NCBI RefSeq assembly: GCF_002938425.1
Contig: NZ_POQU01000005.1
Span: forward strand, 34,866-98,865
DNA: 64,000 bases
Direction: 5' to 3'
Source of the DNA: Blastococcus atacamensis
Lineage (GTDB): Bacteria; Actinomycetota; Actinomycetes; Mycobacteriales; Geodermatophilaceae
Both the position numbers and the translations under genes were made by a program. Below the pieces are notes generated by a model. It did no database searches, had not been told where the DNA came from, and saw nothing but the letters and a program-made list of their open reading frames with translations. Position 1 is the first letter of the stretch. Each line of letters begins with the position of its first letter. This document shows positions 51,299-61,100 of this stretch, piece by piece.

Positions 51299-53574
51299 CC
51301 TCCACCGGCACTCCCACCGACGTCGAGCTGCTCATCGGCGGCATGACGTGCGCCTCGTGCGCCGCCCGCGTGGAGAAGAAGCTCAACAAGCTCGAGGGCG
51401 TCACCGCGACGGTCAACTACGCCACGGAGAAGGCGAAGGTCAGCGTCGCCGGCGACGTCACGACCGACGACCTCATCGCCACCGTGGAGAAGACCGGCTA
51501 CACCGCCACACTCCCTCGGCCCCGTCCAGAGGCTCACCCCGAGCCTGCGAGGGGTGAGGAGGACGGGGTCCTTCCGCCGACCGCGACGTTGCGCACGCGG
51601 TTGCTGGTCTCCGCACTGCTCAGCCTCCCGGTCGTCCTCCTGGCCATGGTGCCGGCGCTGCAGTTCGAGTACTGGCAGTGGCTCTCGCTGACCCTCGCCG
51701 CCCCGGTCGTCGTCTGGGGCGGCCTGCCCTTCCACCGCGCGGCTTGGACCAACCTGCGGCACGGCGCCGCGACCATGGACACCCTGGTCTCCCTCGGCAC
51801 CCTGGCCGCCTTCGGCTGGTCGCTCTACGCACTGTTCCTGGGCAGCGCCGGTCAACCCGGCATGACGCACCCCTTCGAGCTCACCGTCGCCCGCTCCGAC
51901 GGTGCCGGGAACATCTACCTCGAGGCCGCGGCCGGCGTGACCACCTTCCTGCTGGCCGGCCGCTACGCCGAGGCCCGCTCGAAGCGCCGGGCCGGCGCCG
52001 CGCTGCGGGCGCTGCTCGGACTGGGCGCCAAGGAGGTGTCGGTGCTGCGCGGCGGCAGCGAGACCCGCGTGCCGGTGGACCAGCTCGTGGTCGGAGACCT
52101 GTTCGTCGTCCGGCCCGGGGAGAAGATCGCCGCCGACGGCGAGGTCACCGAGGGCGCCTCCGCCGTCGACGCCTCGATGCTCACCGGGGAGTCGGTACCC
52201 GTGGAGGTCGGGCCGGGCGACGCGGTCACCGGCGGCACGGTCAACGCCGGCGGCCGGCTGGTCGTGCGCGCCACCCGGGTGGGCAGCGAGACGCAGCTGG
52301 CCCAGATGGCCCGGCTGGTGGAGGACGCGCAGAACGGCAAGGCCGACGTCCAGCGGCTGGCCGACCGGATCTCCGCCGTCTTCGTGCCCGTCGTTCTCGC
52401 GCTCGCCGCGGCCACCCTCGGCTTCTGGATCGGCGCCGGCGAGGGCCTGCCGGTCGCGTTCACCGCCGCCGTCGCCGTGCTGATCATCGCCTGCCCCTGC
52501 GCCCTCGGGCTGGCCACGCCGACCGCGCTGATGGTCGGCACCGGCCGCGGCGCACAGCTGGGCATCCTGATCAAGGGCCCGGAGGTGCTGGAGAGCACCC
52601 GCCGGGTGGACACCGTCGTCCTGGACAAGACCGGCACCGTCACCACTGGGCACATGACGCTGCTCGACGTCGTGCCCGCCGAGGGCGAGGACGCCGACCG
52701 GCTGCTGCGGCTGGGCGGCGCCCTGGAGGCAGCGTCGGAGCACCCCATCGCCCGGGCGGTGGCCGCCGCTGCCGCCGAGCGCGGTCCCCTGCCCGCCGTC
52801 GAGGGGTTCGCCAACGAGGCGGGCCTCGGCGTCCGCGGCGTCGTCGAGGGCGCGGCGGTCCTGGTCGGCCGACCGCGGCTGCTCGCCGACTGGTCGCTGA
52901 CCCTGCCGGAGCCGCTCGCCCGCGCCGCCGACGAGGCGGAGCGGACCGGCCGCACCGCGATCGCGGTCGGCTGGGACGGCGCCGCCCGCGGCGTGCTGGT
53001 CGTCGCCGACGCGGTCAAGGACACCTCCGCCGACGCCGTCCGGCAGCTGCGCGACCTGGGGCTCACCCCGGTGCTGCTGACCGGCGACAACGCCCGCGCC
53101 GCCCGCGCGGTCGCCGCGCAGGTCGGCATCGACGAGGTGATCGCCGAGGTGCTACCGCAGGACAAGGTCGACGTCGTCCGGCGGCTGCAGGACGAGGGCC
53201 GGGTCGTGGCCATGGTCGGCGACGGCGTCAACGACGCCCCGGCGCTCGCCCAGGCCGACCTGGGGCTGGCGATGGGAACCGGGACCGACGTCGCGATCCA
53301 GGCCAGCGACCTCACGCTGGTGCGCGGTGACCTGCGCGCGGCCGCCGACGCGATCCGGCTGTCCCGGCGGACCCTGGCGATCATCAAGGGCAACCTGTTC
53401 TGGGCCTTTGCCTACAACGTCGCGGCGATCCCGCTGGCCGTGGCCGGGCTGCTCAACCCGATGATCGCGGGTGCGGCGATGGCCTTCAGTTCGGTGTTCG
53501 TGGTGACCAACAGCCTGCGGCTGCGTGGGTTCGCCCCGCTCGCGGAGAACCGCGAGGCGACGCCGGCGCGCTGA
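51295..53574 (+). CDS. copA: Cu(I)-exporting P1B-type ATPase CopA
   Basis: A 759-residue heavy-metal P-type ATPase. Domains: HMA (1-70, Cys19/Cys22 in MTCASC), linker, transmembrane helices, actuator TGES, ion motif [12 protein letters not shown] (Cys400-Pro-Cys402), phosphorylation Asp444 in [14 protein letters not shown] and the hinge [23 protein letters not shown] indicates Cu(I)/Ag(I) export. The HMA-to-TM1 linker (about residues 75-93) is encoded by a dispersed repeat, in frame. ATG 51295 overlaps the previous gene's stop (ATGA). Confidence 0.96.
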   Translation: MTSTGTPTDVELLIGGMTCASCAARVEKKLNKLEGVTATVNYATEKAKVSVAGDVTTDDLIATVEKTGYTATLPRPRPEAHPEPARGEEDGVLPPTATLRTRLLVSALLSLPVVLLAMVPALQFEYWQWLSLTLAAPVVVWGGLPFHRAAWTNLRHGAATMDTLVSLGTLAAFGWSLYALFLGSAGQPGMTHPFELTVARSDGAGNIYLEAAAGVTTFLLAGRYAEARSKRRAGAALRALLGLGAKEVSVLRGGSETRVPVDQLVVGDLFVVRPGEKIAADGEVTEGASAVDASMLTGESVPVEVGPGDAVTGGTVNAGGRLVVRATRVGSETQLAQMARLVEDAQNGKADVQRLADRISAVFVPVVLALAAATLGFWIGAGEGLPVAFTAAVAVLIIACPCALGLATPTALMVGTGRGAQLGILIKGPEVLESTRRVDTVVLDKTGTVTTGHMTLLDVVPAEGEDADRLLRLGGALEAASEHPIARAVAAAAAERGPLPAVEGFANEAGLGVRGVVEGAAVLVGRPRLLADWSLTLPEPLARAADEAERTGRTAIAVGWDGAARGVLVVADAVKDTSADAVRQLRDLGLTPVLLTGDNARAARAVAAQVGIDEVIAEVLPQDKVDVVRRLQDEGRVVAMVGDGVNDAPALAQADLGLAMGTGTDVAIQASDLTLVRGDLRAAADAIRLSRRTLAIIKGNLFWAFAYNVAAIPLAVAGLLNPMIAGAAMAFSSVFVVTNSLRLRGFAPLAENREATPAR
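51518..51573 (+). repeat. Dispersed stop-codon-associated repeat, copy 7, inside copA
   Basis: 56 bp with outer arms GGCCCCGTCC and GGACGGGGTCC and inner arms CTCACCCC and GGGGTGAG. In frame with copA, giving [16 protein letters not shown] between the metal-binding domain and the first transmembrane helix. Confidence 0.8.
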
Positions 53575-53594
53575 GGGGACCCGGCACATCCCGC

Positions 53595-53638
53595 GACGCT
53601 CTGACTCTGCCCCACATATGGGGCAGAGTCAGAGCGTC
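53595..53638 (+). terminator. Perfect hairpin, 20-bp stem, CATA loop
   Basis: GACGCTCTGACTCTGCCCCA and its complement, 21 nt after the copA stop and 35 nt before the next gene. It is exceptionally long and perfect. Confidence 0.7.
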
Positions 53639-53672
53639 CGCAGAGAGACGTCCCAGCCTCCGGAGGCCCACG

Positions 53673-54044
53673 GTGAACCGTTCCGACGACGACGCACGGC
53701 GGGACCTGACGCGCGCCCTGGCCGGCGCCGGCCTGCTCGCCGGGCTGGCGCTGCTGGCCCGGCCGGGCGCCGTGGCCGCCGCGGTGGCCCCCCGGTTCCC
53801 GCGCGAGCGGCTGTGGATCGGGCGCGTGCTCGGCGCCCGGCTGCTCGCCCAGCACGCCCTGGTGCTCGCCGCGCCGGAGGCGGCGGTGGTCCGGGCGGCC
53901 GCGGCGGTCGACGGGCTGCACGCGGCCAGCATGGTGCCGGTGCTGGCCCTCCCCCGCTACCGGCGGGCCGCACTCGTGACCGGTGGCCTGGCCGCGGCGT
54001 ACGCAGTTCTGGGACCCGCGATGGCGCCGCCGAATCGTGGATAG
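53673..54044 (+). CDS. Hypothetical membrane protein, 123 aa
   Basis: A 123-residue Ala-rich protein with three or four hydrophobic segments (ALAGAGLLAGLALLARPG; LLAQHALVLAAPEAAVV; LVTGGLAAAYAVLGP). No named family recognised. GTG 53673 has GGAGG 6 nt upstream. It lies between the copper operon and the M56 gene; it is convergent with the latter. Confidence 0.7.
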   Translation: MNRSDDDARRDLTRALAGAGLLAGLALLARPGAVAAAVAPRFPRERLWIGRVLGARLLAQHALVLAAPEAAVVRAAAAVDGLHAASMVPVLALPRYRRAALVTGGLAAAYAVLGPAMAPPNRG

Positions 54045-54108
54045 CCGCGGCGCCCCGCGTCCAGGTCGCCGTCCCTGAGCCCGCCCGCGCCGGGGGACGG
54101 GTCCGCGG

Positions 54109-55035
54109 TCACCCGAGGGCGGGGAGCAGCAGCAGCGCCGTCGGCAGGAGCAGCAGCAGGACGGCACCGCTCAGCGCGGTCCACCGAGCGGCGGCCGGCA
54201 GCGGGTGAGCCGGCTCCAGCAGCCGCACCACCCGGGCCCGGACCCCGGCGCCCGAGACCGCGAGGGCTCCCGTGGGCACTCCTCCGGCCCCGCCGGCCGC
54301 CGCGACGATCGCCTCGGCGAGGGTGCGCCGCGGCGAGGTCCCCGACAGCGAGCCCAGCGCCACGTCGTCGGCGCGCATCTCGACCAGCTCCCGCACCGCC
54401 CCGTGAGCGCGCTCGGCCGCGGGCAGCACGGGCAGCGCCGCCTTCCACGCCACGAACGGCAGCAGCAGCAGGTGGTGGTGCTCGGCGAGATGTGCTCGCT
54501 CGTGCGCCACGACGGCAGCGAGCTGCCCGTCATCGAGCTCGGCGACCATGCCGGAGGAGAGCACCAGCAACGGCCGCGCGCCGGGGATGCAGAAGGCCAC
54601 CGGCGCCGGGTGGTCGAGCAGCCGCGCATCGGGCTGCGGACCGGGCTGGACGACGAGCTCGAGCAGCTCCCGGTGCCGACGGCGGGTACGGACGATCCGG
54701 GCCCAGCTGAGCAACAGCACCCCGACCAGCTCGAAGGCCAGAACCCCGGCAAGTGTCAGCGCGACCCAGTGATCACCGCGCACCGGCTCGGTCACCACGT
54801 GCCCGCGCACCACCGCCCACGCCGCCTCGGGGAGCGAGTGACCCCACGGCGCGAGGCCGTGGACCAGCAGCGCCCCGATCATCGACAGGCCCCCGGCCAG
54901 GCCGACCGCCTGCCAGCACACCAGCGCCACCAGCGGGTCCCGCCCCGGCCACTGCGCACGGGCCAGCAGCGCCGGCACCGGCCACGCGAGCAGCGCGGCC
55001 AGGACGGCGAGGGCGACCGCGGTGACGGGCAGCAT
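54109..55035 (-). CDS. M56-family (BlaR1-like) membrane metallopeptidase
   Basis: A 308-residue protein: four predicted helices, with the zinc site HERAHL (HExxH) in a cytoplasmic loop (VVAHERAHLAEHHHLLLL) and the third ligand region ELVEMRADDVAL. The family cleaves BlaI-type repressors after sensing a signal. No penicillin-binding sensor domain is fused, so the inducer is unknown. Start ATG 55035. It lies 18 nt after the BlaI-type gene. Confidence 0.88.
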   Translation of the reverse strand: MLPVTAVALAVLAALLAWPVPALLARAQWPGRDPLVALVCWQAVGLAGGLSMIGALLVHGLAPWGHSLPEAAWAVVRGHVVTEPVRGDHWVALTLAGVLAFELVGVLLLSWARIVRTRRRHRELLELVVQPGPQPDARLLDHPAPVAFCIPGARPLLVLSSGMVAELDDGQLAAVVAHERAHLAEHHHLLLLPFVAWKAALPVLPAAERAHGAVRELVEMRADDVALGSLSGTSPRRTLAEAIVAAAGGAGGVPTGALAVSGAGVRARVVRLLEPAHPLPAAARWTALSGAVLLLLLPTALLLLPALG

Positions 55036-55053
55036 CGGTGGGGAGGAGCAGGG

Positions 55054-55407
55054 TCAGCCGGTGGAGCCGCCGGCGAGCAGCTCCCGCAGCAGGCGGGCCT
55101 CCTCGTCGTTGACGCTGCCGACGAAGCGGGCCAGCACGGCCTGCCGGTCCGCCGCCTGGCCGAGCACCTCGTGCATGAGCTCGGCGGCGTGGTCCTCGCG
55201 GCTGGCGCGGGCCGAGAAGCGACGCGGACGGGCGTCGTCGTGCCGCACGAAACCCTTCTGCTCCAGCCGGGTGAGGACGGTGTGCACCGTGGTCAGGGCG
55301 ACGCCGCGGTCGGCCAGCTCGTTCCGCAGCCGGGTCGCGGCCACCGGCCCGTCGGCGGCCCACAGCCGGTCCATGACGGCCCGTTCCAGCTCCCCCAGCG
55401 ACGCCAC
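55054..55407 (-). CDS. BlaI/MecI/CopY-family transcriptional repressor
   Basis: A 117-residue winged-helix repressor: LGELERAVMDRLWAADGPVAATRLRNEL, RGVALTTVHTVLTRLEQKGFVRHDDARPRRFSA, and a dimer helix LARFVGSVNDEEARLLRELL. GTG 55407 has AGGAGG 4-5 nt upstream. It is paired with the M56 peptidase and divergent from cydA. Two identical-pattern 17-bp inverted repeats lie in the shared promoter region, so it may repress both its own operon and the bd oxidase genes. Confidence 0.92.
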   Translation of the reverse strand: MASLGELERAVMDRLWAADGPVAATRLRNELADRGVALTTVHTVLTRLEQKGFVRHDDARPRRFSARASREDHAAELMHEVLGQAADRQAVLARFVGSVNDEEARLLRELLAGGSTG

Positions 55408-55440
55408 GGGTCCTCCTGTTCCAGGGATCACACGACACTC

Positions 55441-55457
55441 TTCTACGTTCTGTAGAA
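55441..55457. promoter_or_regulatory. BlaI-type operator candidate 1
   Basis: TTCTACGTTCTGTAGAA: 6-bp arms TTCTAC/GTAGAA with 5-nt spacer, between the BlaI-type gene and cydA. Confidence 0.65.
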
Positions 55458-55464
55458 CTTCAGC

Positions 55465-55481
55465 TTCTACACGGCGTAGAA
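55465..55481. promoter_or_regulatory. BlaI-type operator candidate 2
   Basis: TTCTACACGGCGTAGAA: the same arms and spacer length as site 1, 24 bp centre to centre, about two helical turns plus. Confidence 0.65.
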
Positions 55482-55535
55482 AGAACGAGTCGATCGTACG
55501 ACGGTCGCTCTCGACGACGAGAAGGAGCCCGGCCC

Positions 55536-57095
55536 GTGGACGTGCTGGAGATCGCGCGGTGGCAGTTCGGGATCACCACCGTCTACCACTTCCTGATGGT
55601 GCCGCTGACGATCGGCCTGGGCGTCCTCGTCGCGGTCATGCACACGATGTGGGTGCGGACGGACAAGCCCGAGTGGCTGCGGATGACCCGCTTCTGGGGT
55701 CGCGTCTACCTGATCAACTTCGTCCTCGGCGTCGCCACCGGCCTGGTCCAGGAGTTCCAGTTCGGCCTGGCCTGGAGCGAGTACTCGCGCTTCGTCGGCG
55801 ACGTGTTCGGCTCGCTGCTCGCCCTCGAGGCCCTGCTGGCGTTCTTCCTCGAGTCCACGTTCCTGGGGCTCTGGATCTTCGGCTGGGGCCGGATCCCGAA
55901 GAAGGTGCACCTCGCCGCGCTGTGGGCAGCGGTCATCGGGTCGATCGTGAGCGCGTACTTCATCATCGCCGCGAACTCCTGGATGCAGCACCCGGTCGGG
56001 GTGGTGACCGACGACGCGACCGGCCGCCCGTTGCAGGTCGACTTCTTCGCCGTCCTGACCAACAACACCGCGCTCGCGGCGTTCAGCCACACGATCGTCG
56101 GCGCGCTCATGGTCGCCGGGTCGGCGCTGGTCGGCATCGGCCTGTGGCACCTGCGGAAGCGGAAGCTCGCCGAGCAGCCCGCCACCGATCCCGACCAGCT
56201 GGTCTGGCGGCGGTCGGTGCGGCTGGGCGGCTGGGTCTCGCTGGCGGCGTTCGTCCTCGTGGCGCTCACCGGGGACTTCCAGGCCAAGCTGATGTACCAG
56301 CAGCAGCCGCTGAAGATGAGCTCGGCCGAGGCGCTGTGCGAGACCGAGGCGCCGGCGTCCTTCTCGATCTTCGCCTTCGCCAAGTTCGGCTCCAACGAGT
56401 GCGACGACGTGCACTCGATCACCGTGCCCTACATCCTCAGCTACCTCGCCCACGGCGACTTCAGCACCGCCGTCCCCGGCGTCAACGAGCTGCAGGCGCA
56501 GTACGAGGAGGTCTACGGGGCGAGCTACCCCGACGACCCGTCCTTCGGCGCCGAGGCCGGCGAGCCGATCGACTACACGCCGCTGCTCGCCGTCACCTAT
56601 TGGAACTTCCGGCTGATGATCGGCATGGGCGGAGTCGCCGCCGCCGTGGCCGCGTACGCGCTGTGGTCGACCCGCAGGGGCCGCGTGCCGATGTCGCGGA
56701 TCGGCGTCTACGGCTCGCTGCTGGCTGTCGGCGCGCCGTTCGTCGCCAACGCCTCGGGGTGGATCTTCACCGAGATGGGCCGCCAGCCCTTCGTCGTCCA
56801 CCCGAACCCCGACGTGCCGGTCGAGGACCAGGTGTACTTCTTCACCGCCCAGGCGGTGACCCCCGGGATCAGCGCCGCCGAGGTGTGGACGTCGCTGATC
56901 GCCCTGACCGTCGTCTACGGCGCGCTGGCGGTGGTCGAGCTGTGGCTGATCACCCGCTTCGTCCGCCGCGGCATCACCACCGGCGACGGCGCACCCGTAC
57001 CCGGCCACACCCCCGAGGGCGGTCCCGACGACGACGTGCCGGGCGGAGCCGACGGCGGTCGCCGCGACGACGACGTCCTCTCGTTCGCCTACTGA
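55536..57095 (+). CDS. cydA: Cytochrome bd ubiquinol oxidase subunit I
   Basis: A 519-residue subunit that oxidises quinol and reduces O2. Heme ligands: His18 in TTVYHFLMVP (b595), His185 in AAFSHTIVGAL (b558), Glu98 and Glu106 in ALEALLAFFLEST. The short Q-loop (about 255-330) is typical of actinobacteria, with LTGDFQAKLMYQQQPLKMS, and GWIFTEMGRQPF lies near the C-terminal helices. The cytosolic tail is acidic. GTG 55536 has GAAGGAG 9 nt upstream. It begins the cydA-cydB-cydDC operon. Confidence 0.97.
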   Translation: MDVLEIARWQFGITTVYHFLMVPLTIGLGVLVAVMHTMWVRTDKPEWLRMTRFWGRVYLINFVLGVATGLVQEFQFGLAWSEYSRFVGDVFGSLLALEALLAFFLESTFLGLWIFGWGRIPKKVHLAALWAAVIGSIVSAYFIIAANSWMQHPVGVVTDDATGRPLQVDFFAVLTNNTALAAFSHTIVGALMVAGSALVGIGLWHLRKRKLAEQPATDPDQLVWRRSVRLGGWVSLAAFVLVALTGDFQAKLMYQQQPLKMSSAEALCETEAPASFSIFAFAKFGSNECDDVHSITVPYILSYLAHGDFSTAVPGVNELQAQYEEVYGASYPDDPSFGAEAGEPIDYTPLLAVTYWNFRLMIGMGGVAAAVAAYALWSTRRGRVPMSRIGVYGSLLAVGAPFVANASGWIFTEMGRQPFVVHPNPDVPVEDQVYFFTAQAVTPGISAAEVWTSLIALTVVYGALAVVELWLITRFVRRGITTGDGAPVPGHTPEGGPDDDVPGGADGGRRDDDVLSFAY

Positions 57096-57109
57096 GAACG
57101 GAAGCTGAC

Positions 57110-58129
57110 ATGGACCTGCAGACCGTCTGGTTCGCCGCCGTCGCCGCCCTCTGGATCGGCTTCCTGCTGCTCGAGGGCTTCGACTTCGGCGTCGCCGCCC
57201 TGCTGCCGGTGCTCGGCCGCCGGACGAGCGACCGGCACCTGATGCTGCGCAGCATCGGGCCGCTGTGGGACGGCAACGAGGTGTGGCTGATCACCGCCGT
57301 CGGCGCCGTGTTCGCAGCCTTTCCCGGCTGGTACGCCAGCTGGCTGCCCGCGCTCTACCTACCGTTCGTCCTGGTGCTGATCGGTCTGATCATCCGGGCG
57401 GTCGCCTTCGAGTGGCGGCACTCGCACTCCACCGAGCAGTGGGACACCACGTGGACGCGGGTCGTCGTCACCGGCTCGCTGATCGCCTCGCTCGGCATCG
57501 GCGCGGCCCTGGGTGCCACGACGCTCGGCCTGCCGATCGACGACGCCGGCAACCGCGTGGGCGGCGCCTTCGCCGGCTTGGGCCGGCCGGCCCTGCTGGG
57601 CGCGGTCGCGGTGTTCGGTTTCTCGCTGGTGCACGGCGCGCTCTTCCTCGCGCTCAAGGTGGATGGCGACCTGCGGACCCGCGCCCGGATCTTCGCCGTC
57701 CGGTGGTCGCCGCTGGCGGCGCTGCCCCTGCTGGCCTGGGCGGGCCTCGTGCACCTGCGGTACGGCACGCCGGTCACGGCCGTGCTGTGGCTGGTCGCCG
57801 CGCTTGCCGTGGTCGTCGCCTGGGCGCGCATCCGGGTCGGCCGCGAGGGCCAGGCCTTCGCCGCCTGGGGCGCGATGCTGGTGTCCGCCGCGGCGACCGT
57901 GTTCGGCGCGGCCTACCCCGTGGTCGTGCCGTCGACGATCGACCCCGCGTTCGACCTGACCCTCGCCGAGGCCTCGGTCAGCGACTACACGCTCACGGTC
58001 ATGACCTGGGCCGCAGGCGTCGGACTCCCCGTCGTCCTCGCCTACCAGACCTGGACCTACTGGGTGTTCCGGAAGCGACTGACCGCCGAGCCGGTGCACG
58101 GGGAGCCGACCGAGGCCGCGCACGCATGA
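57110..58129 (+). CDS. cydB: Cytochrome bd ubiquinol oxidase subunit II
   Basis: A 339-residue membrane subunit (about eight helices) pairing with CydA. Signatures: LWIGFLLLEGFDFGVAALLP at the start, LMLRSIGPLWDGNEVWLI, and FEWRHSHSTEQWD. ATG 57110 lies 14 nt after the cydA stop and its own stop overlaps the CydDC ATG (ATGA), so the three are co-translated. Confidence 0.97.
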   Translation: MDLQTVWFAAVAALWIGFLLLEGFDFGVAALLPVLGRRTSDRHLMLRSIGPLWDGNEVWLITAVGAVFAAFPGWYASWLPALYLPFVLVLIGLIIRAVAFEWRHSHSTEQWDTTWTRVVVTGSLIASLGIGAALGATTLGLPIDDAGNRVGGAFAGLGRPALLGAVAVFGFSLVHGALFLALKVDGDLRTRARIFAVRWSPLAALPLLAWAGLVHLRYGTPVTAVLWLVAALAVVVAWARIRVGREGQAFAAWGAMLVSAAATVFGAAYPVVVPSTIDPAFDLTLAEASVSDYTLTVMTWAAGVGLPVVLAYQTWTYWVFRKRLTAEPVHGEPTEAAHA

Positions 58130-61100
58130 CCGCTCCGACGGCGGCCGGACGGGGCCCGCTCGGCGCACTGGCCGGTGTGCCCGGCCTGACCGGTGCGCTG
58201 GGGCGGGCCGCGACGGCCGCCCTCGTGCAGACCACGGGCCTGGTCCTCCTCGCCGGCGGCCTGGCGCACGCCGTGGCCCGTGCGGCCGGGATGGCCGACG
58301 GCACCCCCACCGTGCCGCTCCTCCTGGCCGCGGTCGGTGCGGCGCTGCGGGCCGGCGCCGGCGCCGTCGGCGAGGCGGTGGCCGCCCGCGACGCCCGCCG
58401 CGCGGAGGACCGGCTGCGGCGGGGCCTGCTCGACCGGCTGGCCGGCTCGCCAGCGGCCGTGACCGCGGCGGGCGGCCCCGGCCCGGCCGCCGTCCTCGCC
58501 ACCACCCGGCTGCACGACCTGGGCCCGGCGCTGGCCACCTACCTGCCGGCGCTCGCGCAGACGATCGTCGTGCCTCCGGTCCTGCTGCTGGTCCTCGCCG
58601 CCACCGACCTGCTGTCGGCGGCGCTCGTGGCGGTGACGCTCCCGCTGGTGCCGGTGTTCATGGTGCTGGTCGGCCGGCACACGCAGTCGGCGACCGCGGA
58701 CTCCGCCCGGGCTCTCGACCGCATCGCCGCGCACGTCGCCGAGCTGGTGCGCGGCCTGCCGGTCCTGGTCGGCCTCGGCCGCGCCGCCGAGCAGACCGTC
58801 GCGCTGGCGTCGCTCGGCGAGGCGCACCGCACCCGCACGCTGGCCACCCTGCGGGTCGCCTTCCTGTCCGCGCTGGTGCTCGAGCTGATCGCCACCCTCT
58901 CGGTCGCCCTCGTCGCGGTCACCGTCGGGATCCGGCTCGTCGAGGGGCACCTGGCGCTCGCCGTCGGGCTGACCGCACTGCTGCTCGCACCCGAGGCGTT
59001 CGCCCCGCTGCGCGCGCTCGGGTCGGCCCACCACGCCTCCGAGGACGCCGCCCTGGCCGCCGCCGAGGCGCGGGCCGCGCTGGCCGCCCCGGCGCCGCCC
59101 GTCACGGTGCCCGCCGTCGACGACGACCCGCGCGGCGCCGACGTCGCCGTCCGCGGGCTGACCGTGTCCTATCCGGGCCGGGGCGGAGCCGCGCTCCCGC
59201 CCACCGACCTCGCCGTCCGGCCCGGCGAGCTGCTCGTGCTCCGTGGACCCAGCGGCTCCGGGAAGTCGACGCTGCTGGCCGCGCTGGCCGGCCTCGTCGA
59301 CCCCGGGGCCCGGCGCGGCGGCGCGGTGACCGGCGTCGGGTCGGTCGCCGTCGTGCCGCAGTTCCCCCGCACCACCGGTGCGACCGTCGCCGACGAGCTG
59401 CGCCGGCACGCCGCGTCGGAGCCCGGCCTCGACGAGGTCGCCGGCGAGGCGTTCGTGATCGAGGCGCTGGCCCGGGTCGGCGCCGAGGACCTCGCCGGTC
59501 GCGCACCGGAGTTCCTCTCCCCCGGTGAGCTCCAGCGCGTGGCCCTGGCCCGAGCCCTGGTCCGGCTGCGTCGTGGCGCCCGGCTGCTGCTGCTCGACGA
59601 GCCCACCGCGCACCTGGACGACGACGCCCGCGACCGCGTCGCCGCCGTCCTCGCCGACCTCCGCGGCACGGTGACTACGGTGCTCGTGACCCACGACCCG
59701 GTGCTGGCGGCGCTGGCCGACCGCGCCGTCGACCTCCCCGCCGGGAACGTCGGGATCACCGCTCCCGCTCCCGCTCGCGGACTTCCGGTACCGGAAGTCC
59801 CGGCAGGCGGGGGGACTTCCGGTATCGGAAGTCCCGGGGAGGCGACGTCGGGGACCGCGATGGGGCTGGCCGTCGCGGTCGGCGCGCTCTCCTCGGGTGC
59901 CGGGGTCGCGCTGACCGCCGTGTCCGGCTGGCTGATCGTGCGGGCAGCCGAGATGCCGCCGGTGCTGACGCTGATGGTCGCGATCGTCGGGGTGCGCTTC
60001 TTCGGCCTCGGGCGGGCGCTGCTGCGCTGGCTGGAGCGCGTGACCGCCCACGACGCCGCCCTGCGCCAGGCAGCGGACCTGCGCGTGCGGGTGTGGCGTG
60101 CGCTGGCCGCCCAGGGGCTGGCCGCCGACCGCACCCCCGGCTCCGCGCTGGCCCGGGTCGTCGGCGACGTCGGGACGGTGCAGGACCTCACCGTGCGGGT
60201 GCGCCTCCCGATCGCCGTCGCCGGCGTGGTTCCCGGCCTCACCGTCGCCGGGCTGGCCGCGGTCGACCTCGCGGCCGGCGCCGCCGTGGCGGCGGTGCTC
60301 GCGGCGACCGGTGCCCTGGTCGTGCTCGCCCACCGCCGGGTGGACGCCGGCGCGGCCCGCGCGGAGACCACGCTGCGGATCACCGCGCTGCACGAGACGA
60401 CGACCGTGCTGGACGGGCTGGCCGACCTGCGGGCGCACGGCCTGGCCGGGTCCGCCGCCGCCGACCTCGCCGCGTTGGCCGACCGGCAGGCCGCCGCCGC
60501 CCGGACGGGGAGCCGGGCGGCCGCGCTCGGCACCGGTCTGGTCGTGCTCGGCACCGGGCTCGCGGCCGTGGCCGGCACCGCGGTCGCCGCCGCCGAGAAC
60601 CTGCCCGGCCCCGCCCTGGCCGTCCTCGCCCTCGCCCCGCTGGCCCTCGCGGAGCCACTGGCCGGACTGGGAGGCGGGCTGCAGCGGCGCGGAGCCCTGG
60701 CAGACGCGCAGAGCCGGCTCGACGCCGTGATCGGGGCACCGGGAGCCGCCGACCCGGCCGATCCGCTGCCCGCGCCGGCCGGCGTCACGTCCCTGCGCAC
60801 CGAGGGGCTCGTCGCGGGCTGGCCCGGTGGACCCGACGTGCTGCGGGGGATCGACGCCGCCCTGACGGCCGGCGACGGCTGGCTGGTGCTGCGCGGCCCC
60901 TCGGGCACCGGCAAGTCCACCTTCCTCGCCGTGCTGATGGCGGCGCTGCGACCCCGGGCCGGCGACTACACCCTGGACGGGCGACCGGCGGACCGGCTGC
61001 TCGGCGACGACCTCCGCGCCCGGATGGCCTGGCTGCCGCAGGAGGCGCACGTCTTCGCCTCGACGATCCGCGCGAACCTGGCGCTGGCCGCGCCCCGCGG

